The position numbers and the translations under genes were made by a program. A DNA stretch of 64,000 nucleotides from JABMQB01 sp963678235 (GTDB lineage Bacteria > Bacteroidota > Bacteroidia > Bacteroidales > Prolixibacteraceae). Within the stretch, counting starts at the first letter, position 1. The number at the start of each line of letters is the position of its first letter. The stretch spans positions 1,612,001 through 1,676,000 of the forward strand of contig OY782766.1 of assembly GCA_963678235.1 (NCBI GenBank). The letters run 5' to 3'. The notes under the pieces were generated by a model, which did no database searches, was not told where the DNA came from, and worked only from the letters and a program-made list of their open reading frames with translations. Positions 8,649 to 17,700 of the stretch are shown one piece after another.

Positions 8649-11600
8649 TTAAAAATCAATGTTTACACCAAAACTTATTGTTTTAGCAATCGGAGAACCT
8701 GCTCTCTGGTAACCATAGGTTGTTGGAGAGGTATCATCTATAGACTCAGGGTTGAAACCTGTGTAATCATCGGCTGTAAAATAGAGTAAATTTTGTGCTG
8801 ACACATATATTCGTGCTTTTTCAATGAAAGTTCTTTCTAACAAGTTTTTCCCAAAAGTGTAGCCAAAATTTACATTTCGTAATGAAATGTAAGAAGCATC
8901 CTGAACTATATCGTCTGTAAATATCTTCTCCTTAATAAACTCCTGGTCTGGAGTTATTGCCGGATTAAAATCCTGACTACTATTAAAATGGTTGAAGATA
9001 TACTGGTCTCCCATGTTTCTCACCTCGGCTCCATGCGAGCCCTGAAACATAAAACTAAAATCGAAGTTTTTAAATTTGAAATCATTCGAGAAACTCCAAA
9101 TCAATTCCGGATATGGATTACCCAGAACCGCTTTATCTTCATCATCAATAATTCCATCGCCATTTAAATCTTTTACATAAACGTCCTGAGCTTCTCCACC
9201 TATAGGATGGTATGGATTATTTAAATATTCTAAAGGAATATCTCTATCAACTACCCAACCATAGAAAGATGAAATTGGCAGGCCTTCCAGGTTAATCCAT
9301 TCCGCTGCCCTTTTCGAGTCAACACTTTGAATTTGACCGTTAGACTCAGCAAAATCGTTTAACTTGTTTTCGTTTTTAGAAGCCATTATTGCACCACTCC
9401 AGCTAAAGTCTTTTGTAATGTTTACGGTAGATCTTAATTCAAGTTCAATACCGCTGTTCTCTACCTCACCTCTATTAATTAATGCTGCATCGAAACCGGT
9501 AGTTGTTGAAACAGGGTTTTCCAGAATTAAGTTATCACTGGTTCTATTGTAATATTCAACCGAACCTGAAAGCAAACCATCCCACAACATAAAATCAAGA
9601 CCCGGGTTAAATTCTACTGATTTTTCCCATCCTAAATCAGGATTTGCAATGTTTAAAGCGTTAAAACCTGTTACCAGCGAACCGTTTACAACTGCCGTTG
9701 AGGTTTCCAATAGTGCTAAATAAGGATAATGTTCTTCGTAAACCGTTCCGGCATCAATTGCATTATTACCAGTTACACCATAACTAAATCGAAGCTTTAA
9801 GCTATTTATAGCTTCACTATCTTTTAAGAAATCTTCTTCTGAAAGCCTCCAACCTACTGAAAAAGCGGTGAAGTTACCGTATTTAGTATCTGCTCCGAAA
9901 CGCGAACTACCGTCGCGACGGAAACTTGCTGAAGCCAAATATTTGTCTTTATAAGCATAGTTTACCCTACTTGTAAACGATAATAAACGTTCCTGGTACT
10001 TACCCGATTCAGCTGCACTAATTGTACCTGCTGCACTAATATTCTGGATGTAATCGAATGTATAACCGGTTGCATTAATGCTCGCGAATTCAGTATCCCA
10101 TGATTCAACCGACATACCCAAAATAGCGCTAATATCGTGGTCGCCCATTCTTTTATCGTAACTAAAGAAATTGTCGTTTACAAGGTGAATCCGGTTCTGG
10201 GTTGATTCGTATAGCTGTGTATTATCTGCACCATTTCTATGGCCCAAAGGTCCCTGCCATCTTCTAACATCTGTATTTTGGAAATCACCACCAAAAGAAG
10301 ACTTAAAGTTTAAGTCCTTTGTAATATCATACTGCACATAAGCAACACCGTACATTTTAAATTTTTTGTAGGTATAGTCCCTCTCCAAAACCTTAGCAGC
10401 AGGGTTTACATTCGAAGTATTGCTAATATCTACTTCCGAACCATTCAACATATAATTGTCGAAATGACGCTGATTTGCGTAATCGCCTACCTGTACGTCA
10501 GGATATGTGTTTCTATCCACAAATTGAATAGTATTTTCGTCGTGATATACAGGTAACCATGGTGGTTGACGTAAGATATCATGTGTTGAACCATCAAACC
10601 TTCTTCGGTTTGAATAAGAAGGTGATAAGTTTACGCCCATCTTAAATTTATTAACCTTAGTATCCAGTTTTAGCTTTAAACCAAACTTTTCATAACCATC
10701 TGTTAAAAGAACACCTTCATCATTTAAATAATTTATCGAGGTACTAAATTTTGTATTCTCACTTCCACCTCTTGCACTAAACGAGTAGTTTTGAATGGTA
10801 CCACCATCAAAAATAACATCTTGCCAGTCTCTGTCAACACCAATCATTTGCTTGTATTGAGTTCTTGGTGAAAGTTCACCTGTAGCAGCTAATTCAGCAG
10901 CAGCAGTTTCGGCAACAGAAAAGTAATAAGCATCACTTTGGTGCGCTTCTTTAAAGCCGTAATAAGAATTGAAGTTAAATTTTGTTTTTCCTTCTTTACC
11001 TTGTTTCGATGTAATCATAATTACACCATTTGCACCCCTAGAACCGTAAATTGCAGCCGAAGCAGCATCTTTCAACACTTCAAACGAAGCCACATCGTTC
11101 ATATCTAAATTACCCAGGTAATCCGAATCAACAACGATACCATCAACCACAATTAATGGATCGGAACTACCACTAATTGAGCCTGTTCCCCTAATTCGGA
11201 TCGTTGGTGCTGTACCTGCACCACCATCGGTAGCCTGAATATTAACACCCGATATTTTACCAATCAGTGCATCATCAACACGTGCTACCGCTACTTGTTC
11301 CATATTTTCATTTTCCAGTTTCGATATAGCACCCGTAAGGTGCGATTTCTTTTGAACTCCATATCCAACCACCACGACCTCATCAAGGCCGGTAACGTCG
11401 GCTTTCAAACTTACGTCTAAGGTAGCAGCACCCGAGAATTCAATTTCCTGACTTACATAACCGACAAAAGAAACAACAATTATTCCCGATTCGTTTTGTG
11501 TGGTAAAAGTGAAATTTCCGTCTATATCAGTAATAGTTCCGTTCGAGGTCCCTTTTTCTATAGCAGTTGCCCCAATTAAGGCTTCATTATTTTCAGCATC

Positions 11601-11687
11601 GATAACATTCCCAGATAGCTGAACCTGCGCAGAAACTGTAATCGCAAAAGCCAGTAAAATAATTGTAAGGCTTAAGATTTTTTTCAT
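8649..11687 (-). CDS. SusC/RagA-family TonB-dependent transporter (alginate locus)
   Basis: A 1012-residue outer-membrane transporter. A signal peptide (ITVSAQ), a CarboxypepD_reg-like domain (residues about 22-100), a TonB box around DEVVVVGYG, a plug domain (IRIRGTGSISGSSDPLIVVDG) and a C-terminal 22-strand barrel ending FGVNIDF are all visible. It imports oligosaccharide with SusD. It is the first gene of the catabolic operon and is separated from gntR by a hairpin terminator at 11827-11856, so it should have its own promoter within 11688-11826. No exact TAnnTTTG box is seen there. Confidence 0.95.
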   Translation of the reverse strand: MKKILSLTIILLAFAITVSAQVQLSGNVIDAENNEALIGATAIEKGTSNGTITDIDGNFTFTTQNESGIIVVSFVGYVSQEIEFSGAATLDVSLKADVTGLDEVVVVGYGVQKKSHLTGAISKLENENMEQVAVARVDDALIGKISGVNIQATDGGAGTAPTIRIRGTGSISGSSDPLIVVDGIVVDSDYLGNLDMNDVASFEVLKDAASAAIYGSRGANGVIMITSKQGKEGKTKFNFNSYYGFKEAHQSDAYYFSVAETAAAELAATGELSPRTQYKQMIGVDRDWQDVIFDGGTIQNYSFSARGGSENTKFSTSINYLNDEGVLLTDGYEKFGLKLKLDTKVNKFKMGVNLSPSYSNRRRFDGSTHDILRQPPWLPVYHDENTIQFVDRNTYPDVQVGDYANQRHFDNYMLNGSEVDISNTSNVNPAAKVLERDYTYKKFKMYGVAYVQYDITKDLNFKSSFGGDFQNTDVRRWQGPLGHRNGADNTQLYESTQNRIHLVNDNFFSYDKRMGDHDISAILGMSVESWDTEFASINATGYTFDYIQNISAAGTISAAESGKYQERLLSFTSRVNYAYKDKYLASASFRRDGSSRFGADTKYGNFTAFSVGWRLSEEDFLKDSEAINSLKLRFSYGVTGNNAIDAGTVYEEHYPYLALLETSTAVVNGSLVTGFNALNIANPDLGWEKSVEFNPGLDFMLWDGLLSGSVEYYNRTSDNLILENPVSTTTGFDAALINRGEVENSGIELELRSTVNITKDFSWSGAIMASKNENKLNDFAESNGQIQSVDSKRAAEWINLEGLPISSFYGWVVDRDIPLEYLNNPYHPIGGEAQDVYVKDLNGDGIIDDEDKAVLGNPYPELIWSFSNDFKFKNFDFSFMFQGSHGAEVRNMGDQYIFNHFNSSQDFNPAITPDQEFIKEKIFTDDIVQDASYISLRNVNFGYTFGKNLLERTFIEKARIYVSAQNLLYFTADDYTGFNPESIDDTSPTTYGYQRAGSPIAKTISFGVNIDF

Positions 11688-11826
11688 CTAATTTAATTTT
11701 TAAAAATTTTAAGATTTTGTTTTATTCAATAAATATATCTTTGCAGAGCGCGGTTTAATCTTATATTGTGATATCTGTTACCTGTAAGTTCATATATCGC
11801 TTTTTAAGATTTTTACCGTGGATCTT

Positions 11827-11856
11827 AAAAGGATTGACTTCTTAGTCAGTCCTTTT
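11827..11856 (-). terminator. Intrinsic terminator after gntR
   Basis: AAAAGGATTGACT pairs with AGTCAGTCCTTTT around TCTT, with one T-G wobble in 13 pairs. It has T-runs on both sides, four on the minus side and more on the plus side. It separates the GntR gene from the susC operon. Confidence 0.75.
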
Positions 11857-11950
11857 TTAACTACTATTTTTCCAAATTCTAAACATAGAGCTTTTAAGTT
11901 TTTGTTTTTATTAATTTTTGTTTTACAGATTAATTTGAGATATTAATTTT

Positions 11951-12667
11951 CTATTCATTACCTTTATAAGACAAGCTGAAGTTTACAACATCTTTTAAGT
12001 GTACTCGCATTGCCTCTTCAGCGCCTTTTGAATCTTGCTTAATGATGCAATCAAGAATTACTTTATGTTCATCGAAGGACTTATAAAAACGTCCCTCTCC
12101 ACACACGTTTAGCTTTCGGTAAATTTCAAGGATGTCGGGTATCAGAATCAACATCAAGGATTTTATCACCATATTCTGGCTGGCCTCTGTAATTTGTATA
12201 TGAAAATTGAAGTCTTCATTAACTCCCGGCAAGTTAGCATCAACACGTTGTTTGTATTCGTCAAGTTTTTCTTCCAGATCAGCAATGTCGCGGTTTGAAC
12301 GACGAATAGCAGCCTGGCCACAAGCATATGTTTCCATCACCACGCGGGTTTCAACCAAGTGGAAAAAATCATTCTCATTTAATTTTATAACATTCGATAT
12401 CAATCCTTCCATCGCTGATATATCAGCACCCGAAACAATAGTTCCACTTTGTGGAAGGGTCTTAAGAATTCCATAAAACTCAAGTTTTTTAATGGCATCA
12501 CGAACGTAGGTACGGCCAATTCCAAACGACTCCGACAACTTTCTTTCAGAGGGTAACTTATCCCCCGGTTTCATTTGACCCGATACGATTGAGTTACGTA
12601 TCTGTTTAATAATTTTATCTACCGGGCTTTCTACTTCTATCGTTTTAAAGTTTTCTAAAACATCCAT
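11951..12667 (-). CDS. FadR-subfamily GntR transcriptional regulator of the alginate locus
   Basis: A 238-residue repressor/activator. The N-terminal winged helix (residues about 16-75) contains GDKLPSERKLSESFGIGRTY and ends in the wing GTIVSG. The C-terminal FCD ligand domain keeps candidate metal ligands in NEDFNFHIQI, DEHKVILD and MRVHLKD. FadR-group members such as UxuR, ExuR and PdhR bind ATTGGT-ACCAAT palindromes and respond to uronates or organic acids. Two such palindromes lie 199-235 bp upstream of its start. It is divergent from nothing on the other side and reads toward susC. Control of this locus by an alginate-derived keto-uronate is inferred. Confidence 0.88.
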   Translation of the reverse strand: MDVLENFKTIEVESPVDKIIKQIRNSIVSGQMKPGDKLPSERKLSESFGIGRTYVRDAIKKLEFYGILKTLPQSGTIVSGADISAMEGLISNVIKLNENDFFHLVETRVVMETYACGQAAIRRSNRDIADLEEKLDEYKQRVDANLPGVNEDFNFHIQITEASQNMVIKSLMLILIPDILEIYRKLNVCGEGRFYKSFDEHKVILDCIIKQDSKGAEEAMRVHLKDVVNFSLSYKGNE

Positions 12668-13616
12668 GATATGCTGATTTAAATAGTGTTAAAAGAATTA
12701 GTAAAGGAAACTTGGGTCAAATAGAACTCCGATAGAGAAATATTTGAATAATCTTGAATCGTAGAATTACAAGAAACTTTAAAAGCTGCTTTAAACTTTA
12801 GTAGTAAAAAGTTCTTGTAGTTGTTACCTATCATAGTTCTTTAATTAGATTTGACATCGTCTCTGATTGGTTGACCAATCACCAAAAATTGGTTGACCAA
12901 TTATAAAGACAATCCAAAATATTTTCATCATAAAAATTGGTTTTGTCAAAACCAGCTCCTAAGTATTTGTATTGCAGATATTTACAAAACATGTTGTACA
13001 GCATGCGTGAAGATATGATAAGTAGAATTATGATTTAAGTGCGACACAAGGATGCATTATACTATTGTTTTCGCCTGATCTATATCAATTTGTTTGTAAT
13101 CGTCTGCGAGCACGACAAACAACCCCTCTCACAAAATACCACCATTTTCGAAAAACAAGCCCTCCGGGTTTTCAAAAGCTTTCGACATAAAGCATTCATT
13201 CCGAAATCGGAAGAATTAATTGCTGCCATCATATAAGGTCAATTTCAAAAAGACTTAACCTCTTAAACTACGGTTAAAACATTTTGAAATTCCACATCAA
13301 CCCTTCCGGTTTTTACATTCATTATTTATTTCTTTTCCTTTTAAAAATTTTCCGAAAATGTTGTTGGAAATGTTTACGGGGTCGAATAAGAGCAGTCTCC
13401 CAAAAACTGTCTGAATATTTTATATTTTTCTATTGTTATCATAATTGGCAGGGATTTTTTTAAATTCTGACTAACGTCAAATTTTGTTGTTTTTATTCAG
13501 TATCCCTTTATTCATAGTCAATTCCTTCATTTTCCCTTGTGATTTTCTTTGAAAAAACCTAAATATTTTATCGTTAGCATCAGAAATTAATCAGTTATTC
13601 TAATGTGGGGAATGCG
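12668..13616. other. Gene-poor intergenic stretch
   Basis: About 950 bp without a convincing gene. It holds the paired palindromes at 12866-12902. A GTG-start reading frame of 65 codons (13039-13236) has no recognisable motif. The remainder is AT-rich. Together with the neighbouring integrase and tRNA relics it looks like eroded mobile-element DNA. Confidence 0.6.
12866..12902. promoter_or_regulatory. Tandem GntR/UxuR-like operators
   Basis: Two copies of ATTGGT-TG-ACCAAT, at 12866-12879 and 12888-12901 (extended by one base on each side to 12902 in the second copy). Centres are 22 bp apart, about two helical turns, so two dimers would sit on one face. The half-site and 2-bp spacer resemble UxuR/ExuR operators of the FadR family. 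They are the probable targets of the adjacent GntR regulator. Confidence 0.65.
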
Positions 13617-14016
13617 CTACAACGTATCTCTATATATCCTAGAATTCCCTGTCCTTCCTGCTTTTTCCATTTCGGCAATGAGCTCTTCCCAGAACTTAAA
13701 TATGTTTTGATGAACAGGATTAGCACTAATGCAAAATTCTCGTTCAACTTCCGCAAAGTATAACTTCCTTTACGTTGATGCAATTCTGTCACTATGCCAG
13801 TTGCCTGATCGATAAGCTTAAGTAGTAAGCGATTTTTATTCAAATAATTTGTTGAGTTTTGATTGAATTGTCCTTTTTAGCGTTCCATTCTCTTGTCTCT
13901 GCAGTGTAAGGGGTACGAAAGAAAATAGAATTTCTATCTTTAGATATTCGTAAATAAATAGGATATTTACCTGCTGACAACTTCTTTTTTCTTAAAACAG
14001 CCTTAAAACTAATCAT
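13617..14016 (-). pseudogene. Decayed tyrosine (phage-type) integrase, N-terminal part only
   Basis: From ATG 14016 the frame reads MISFKAVLRKKKLSAGKYPI and continues through YLRISKDRNSIFF and TREWNAKK, the Arm-type DNA-binding domain of Bacteroidota tyrosine integrases, to a stop at 13840. The sequence continues in a second frame (LIDQATGIVTELHQRKGSYTL) and a third (NIFKFWEELIAEMEKAGRTG, then SRIYRDTL-stop), which is the core-binding SAM-like domain. At least two frameshifts are required and the catalytic domain (R-H-R-Y) is missing. It is an inactive relic. Confidence 0.85.
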
Positions 14017-14031
14017 TTACGCATAATTATG

Positions 14032-14051
14032 GGTACAACATAGGTACAACA
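14032..14051. repeat. Tandem GGTACAACA direct repeats upstream of the integrase relic
   Basis: GGTACAACA occurs at 14032-14040 and 14043-14051, an 11-bp period, immediately upstream of the integrase start. They could be arm-type integrase binding sites of the vanished element. Confidence 0.45.
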
Positions 14052-14165
14052 AATAGGTATTTAAAGGTAAACAAATAAGATTTCATGGCAAAACAAAAAC
14101 TCTCAAATACTTGACTTACTGACATATACAAGCAAATGACTATTCATAAAATTGAATATTTCTGT

Positions 14166-14209
14166 CTGGGGGGCGAGGGGTCGCAAGTTCAAATCTGGTC
14201 ATCCCGACA
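14166..14209 (+). pseudogene. 3' fragment of tRNA-Pro(GGG)
   Basis: The sequence fits tRNA geometry exactly from the anticodon loop on: 7-base loop CTGGGGG (anticodon GGG at 14168-14170), stem strand GCGAG, 5-base variable loop GGGTC, T-arm GCAAG-TTCAAAT-CTGGT with mismatches, acceptor strand CATCCCG, discriminator A and CA. The 5' half is missing and the preceding bases do not pair with GCGAG. This is the usual product of integration into a tRNA 3' end followed by decay. Confidence 0.75.
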
Positions 14210-14217
14210 AAGACAAG

Positions 14218-14250
14218 AGCCTTTTGCTATTGCAGAAGGCTTTTCTGTTT
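14218..14250 (+). terminator. Terminator of the tRNA-Pro fragment
   Basis: AGCCTTTTGC pairs with GCAGAAGGCT around TATT (10 bp, one T-G wobble) and is followed by TTTCTGTTTT. It sits 9 bp after the tRNA 3' end, consistent with a displaced tRNA tail. Confidence 0.7.
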
Positions 14251-14363
14251 TGGATGGAAACGAATAGTTATTTTTTAATGAAATCCGAAACAGAAAAAAC
14301 TGGTGAACGAAGTGAACTAAGCTTTTGGCCTTGAGCATCCCTCCCTCTTAAGATTCTATGAAA

Positions 14364-14382
14364 TTAAATCTTGCCATCCCGA
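14364..14382 (+). repeat. Second tRNA-Pro 3'-end copy (att-like direct repeat)
   Basis: The 19 bases here match 14191-14209 at 17 positions, including the identical CATCCCGACA. Its T-stem strand CTTGC would pair perfectly with GCAAG, so it may be the more authentic tail. The pair, 173 bp apart, looks like att repeats. Confidence 0.55.
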
Positions 14383-14668
14383 CATTTTAAGACGATTTGC
14401 ATTTTCCAATCCGTCTTTTTTTTGCGATCATGCGTGTCATTTCACAAAAACTATATTAACTATGCTTTTTTCAATTCAAACCATAATGTTTTACAACCAA
14501 TCATTTATATTTGGTATGTGTAAGCAATAGCCGGCCAATAAATTAATTGCACAACGGAACTTTTAAAATCAAAAATGGTTTTAAATTACATTGGTTGTTT
14601 TTTACTATATTTTAACTTGCTATTAATAAGAAAATATTAAAGCCGCCCATCTTTCATGTTCGAGTATT

Positions 14669-14698
14669 TTTGTACCATTTCAATAATACATAAATTTG
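14669..14698 (+). promoter_or_regulatory. Bacteroidota promoter of the hybrid sensor gene
   Basis: TTTG at 14669-14672 and TAAATTTG at 14691-14698 with an 18-bp spacer match the Bacteroidota sigma-ABfr -33/-7 consensus. The sensor start codon is 37 bp downstream. Confidence 0.65.
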
Positions 14699-14734
14699 TA
14701 TCTTAACCGAATTAATTAAACAATAAGGCTAAAC

Positions 14735-17700
14735 TTGAGAAAAACTATTCCCACATATTATATATTTTTTACTGGATTACTGTTTCTTTTATTCAATAGC
14801 ACCTGGCAAAGCAAAGCAGTTAATTCGGACCTGAATTTTGAAGTATTTCTCCAGGAGGATGGATTGCCAAATAACCAGATTCAAAGTATTTACCAGGATT
14901 CGAAAGGATGGATGTGGATTGGCACCAGCCACGGATTAAGCCGTTTTGATGGATACTCGTTCCGAAACTTTTTTTCAAGTCCGGAGGACACACTTAGTAT
15001 TGCCGGGAATTTAATCCGGGTGATTAAAGAAGATAGCAAAGGGAATTTATATATCGGTACCGAAAGCGGTGGGTTAAACTTTTATGACCGCAACAAAGAA
15101 CGATTTACCCAACCCTATAAAAACCATCCTGAATTTAAATACAGGGATGTTTCGGTGAATGCAATTGAAGAAGATGCCAATGGTAACGTATGGATTGGTA
15201 CCGATTTTAATCTTATGCGAATAGATTCATCTATGGAACTTGTATCCATATCGCCCTACATGATGGATTCCGAGCAACCATTCATCGGTAATTTTGTTCG
15301 CAAATTAAAATTTGACAAAAAGGGCATATTATGGATTGGAACAAACAATGGCCTTTTTAAATACAATCCGAAAACCAACGAGATTCGCCCCTTTAATCTC
15401 CCTCTTGGAAAAGATTATAACAAAGAAATCTGGGAGATATTCATCGATGATGATGGTTCAATCTGGATTGGCACCTATTCGTCTGGTGCATTTATAATCG
15501 ATCCGGCAACAAATAAAGTTGAGGCAATTCAACTAACTCCCGATATGTCACGGTCTGAAACGGTCCGAACAATTTCGAAAGGTTGCATGGACGATTATTG
15601 GATTGGAACCCGCGGAGGTTTGTTTGTCTATTCGAAAACGGAGGGAATTATTGCTTATTATATTAACAAAACACGCGAACCAAACAGTTTGTCTAATAAT
15701 TCCATCCTTTCCTTGCATCACGATTCCTACGGAGAAATATGGATTGGAACACGCGGAGGGCTAAACCTTTTGGCAAAGAGCAAACAGGCTTTCCGAAATT
15801 TTAACGCCATGCCGGGCGATAATTCTTACCTGAACAGTAGCATGGTTTATTGCTTTTGGATAGATGAAAGTGAGAAGATTTGGATTGGTACCGAAGACGG
15901 TGGAATTAATATATACGATCCTGCTACCAAAAAATATGACTATTTAATGGTAGATGAAAATCGTCGCAATTCAATCTCCAGGAATTGTATTAAAACCTTT
16001 TTAAAAGACAACCAGAACCAATTATGGGTAGGCACCTATCTTGGTGGCATCGACGTAATCGACCTGCAAACAAAAAATATTAAGCATTTTAAGCATGACC
16101 CGGAACAACCGGGAAGTCTTGCAAACAATATTGTTTGGGACATTTGTATGGATAAGGATGGTGAGATTTGGATAGGAACTTCACTTGGGGTGAACAAATA
16201 CATCCCGAAGACCAACAAATTTGAACATTATATACAGCTTCTTGGGAGTGAAGATGCATATTGGATTGAACCGGATTCGAATGGTAATATATGGATTGGG
16301 GGCAGCGATGAAATTGTTGTTTTTAACAAGAACAGGAATACAATAAACCGTTTCTATGAACACTCGCGCGGAATGTTCGAAACCTCAAAAAACGAAATAT
16401 GGATAACAACGTCCGATAAAGGAATTGCAAATTATTCTGCCAGCAAAGGGCCATTAAAATACTATACCGAAAGCGATGGTTTGTCGAACAACCGGGCTAT
16501 GTGTATTCTTGAAGACGATGATGCAAACTTATGGATTAGCACTTCGAACGGCCTTTCAAAATTTAATCCCAAAAATGAATCCTTTCAAAACTTTACGAGC
16601 AAAAACGGATTAAACAACAATCAGTTTTGCTATGGTGCGGCATATAAAAATAAAAATGGCGAATTGTTGTTTGGGACAATTTCAGGATTTAACATGTTTG
16701 ACCCCAAAGAAGTTATTCCTGTAAATAACCAGGTGCCGATAGTTTTGACCGGACTGAAAGTGTTTAACAAAACTGTTTCTATTTCTGATGATCCAAAGTC
16801 AATACTTACAAAAAGCATCTCTGAAACCAACCATTTAATCCTTGATTATGACCAGGACCTTTTTACCGTTGAATTTGCAGCCCTAAATTTTGTAAATAGC
16901 GAAAGTAACCTATACTCCTATTTGTTGGAAGGATTCACTGATGAATGGACCGAGCCCAGCAAAGCAAGAAGCGCAACTTACACAAACTTAAACCCGGGTG
17001 AATACACGCTTCGGATCAAAAAAGTTACTCCAGGCAACAAAATTATCGGTAACGAATGCAAGCTAAGAATCACCATCCGTCCTCCGTTTTGGAAAACAAA
17101 CTGGTTTTTATTGATCATCTACTTGTTTATCCTTTTCTTGATTTTTATTCTTGTCCGCTTTTTTATTAATCGTGAAAAAATTAAAAGCCAGTTGGTTCTG
17201 GAAAGGGTAAATGCCCGAAAATTGCATGAAGTTGATATGATGAAATTAAGGTTCTTTACGAACATTTCACATGAAATAAGAACTCCGCTAACGCTCATTA
17301 TTGCACCGCTCGAAAAAATGCTTGGGAAAAAACTTAGCGATGAAGAATTGCAGGGCAACCTTCAAATCATGCACCGAAATGCAAAAAACCTCGACAGACT
17401 TATCAACCAATTGCTCGATTTTAGAAAGCTCCAATCCGGGAACCTAAAACTTAACCTCACAGATGCTGACATTGTTTCTTTTGTTCGGAATATTGTGGTT
17501 TCTTTTAACGATTATGCGCAAGAGAAAAATATTAACCTCACTTTCAATACCCTGAAAAAAAGGCTGTTTATTTCGTTCGATCCGGATAAAATCGAAAAAA
17601 TCCTGAATAATCTGTTATCAAATGCATTTAAATATACCGATCCTGGGGGCGAGATCAAAGTTAACCTATCCGTTATTTTTGCATCCGACACAAATGATTT

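Larger units (their letters stand above)
14017..14734. other. Intergenic region with integration scar and sensor-gene promoter
   Basis: This stretch holds the direct repeats GGTACAACA, a truncated tRNA-Pro with its terminator, a second tRNA 3' end and, at its right end, the promoter of the hybrid sensor gene. No protein-coding gene is supported; the 60-codon frame at 14152-14334 runs through the tRNA relic. Confidence 0.6.

Noticed and set aside
13039..13236. 65-codon GTG-start frame with LRVFKSFRHKAFIPK
   Set aside because: No recognisable domain, AT-rich neighbourhood and no ribosome signal; left as intergenic.
13390..13440. Possible insertion-sequence end (AGTCTCCCAAAAACTGTC)
   Set aside because: The partial symmetry is too weak and no transposase or second end is found.
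14152..14334. 60-codon frame starting MNISVWGARGRKF
   Set aside because: It translates the tRNA-Pro fragment and its terminator, so it is an artefact of the tRNA relic.
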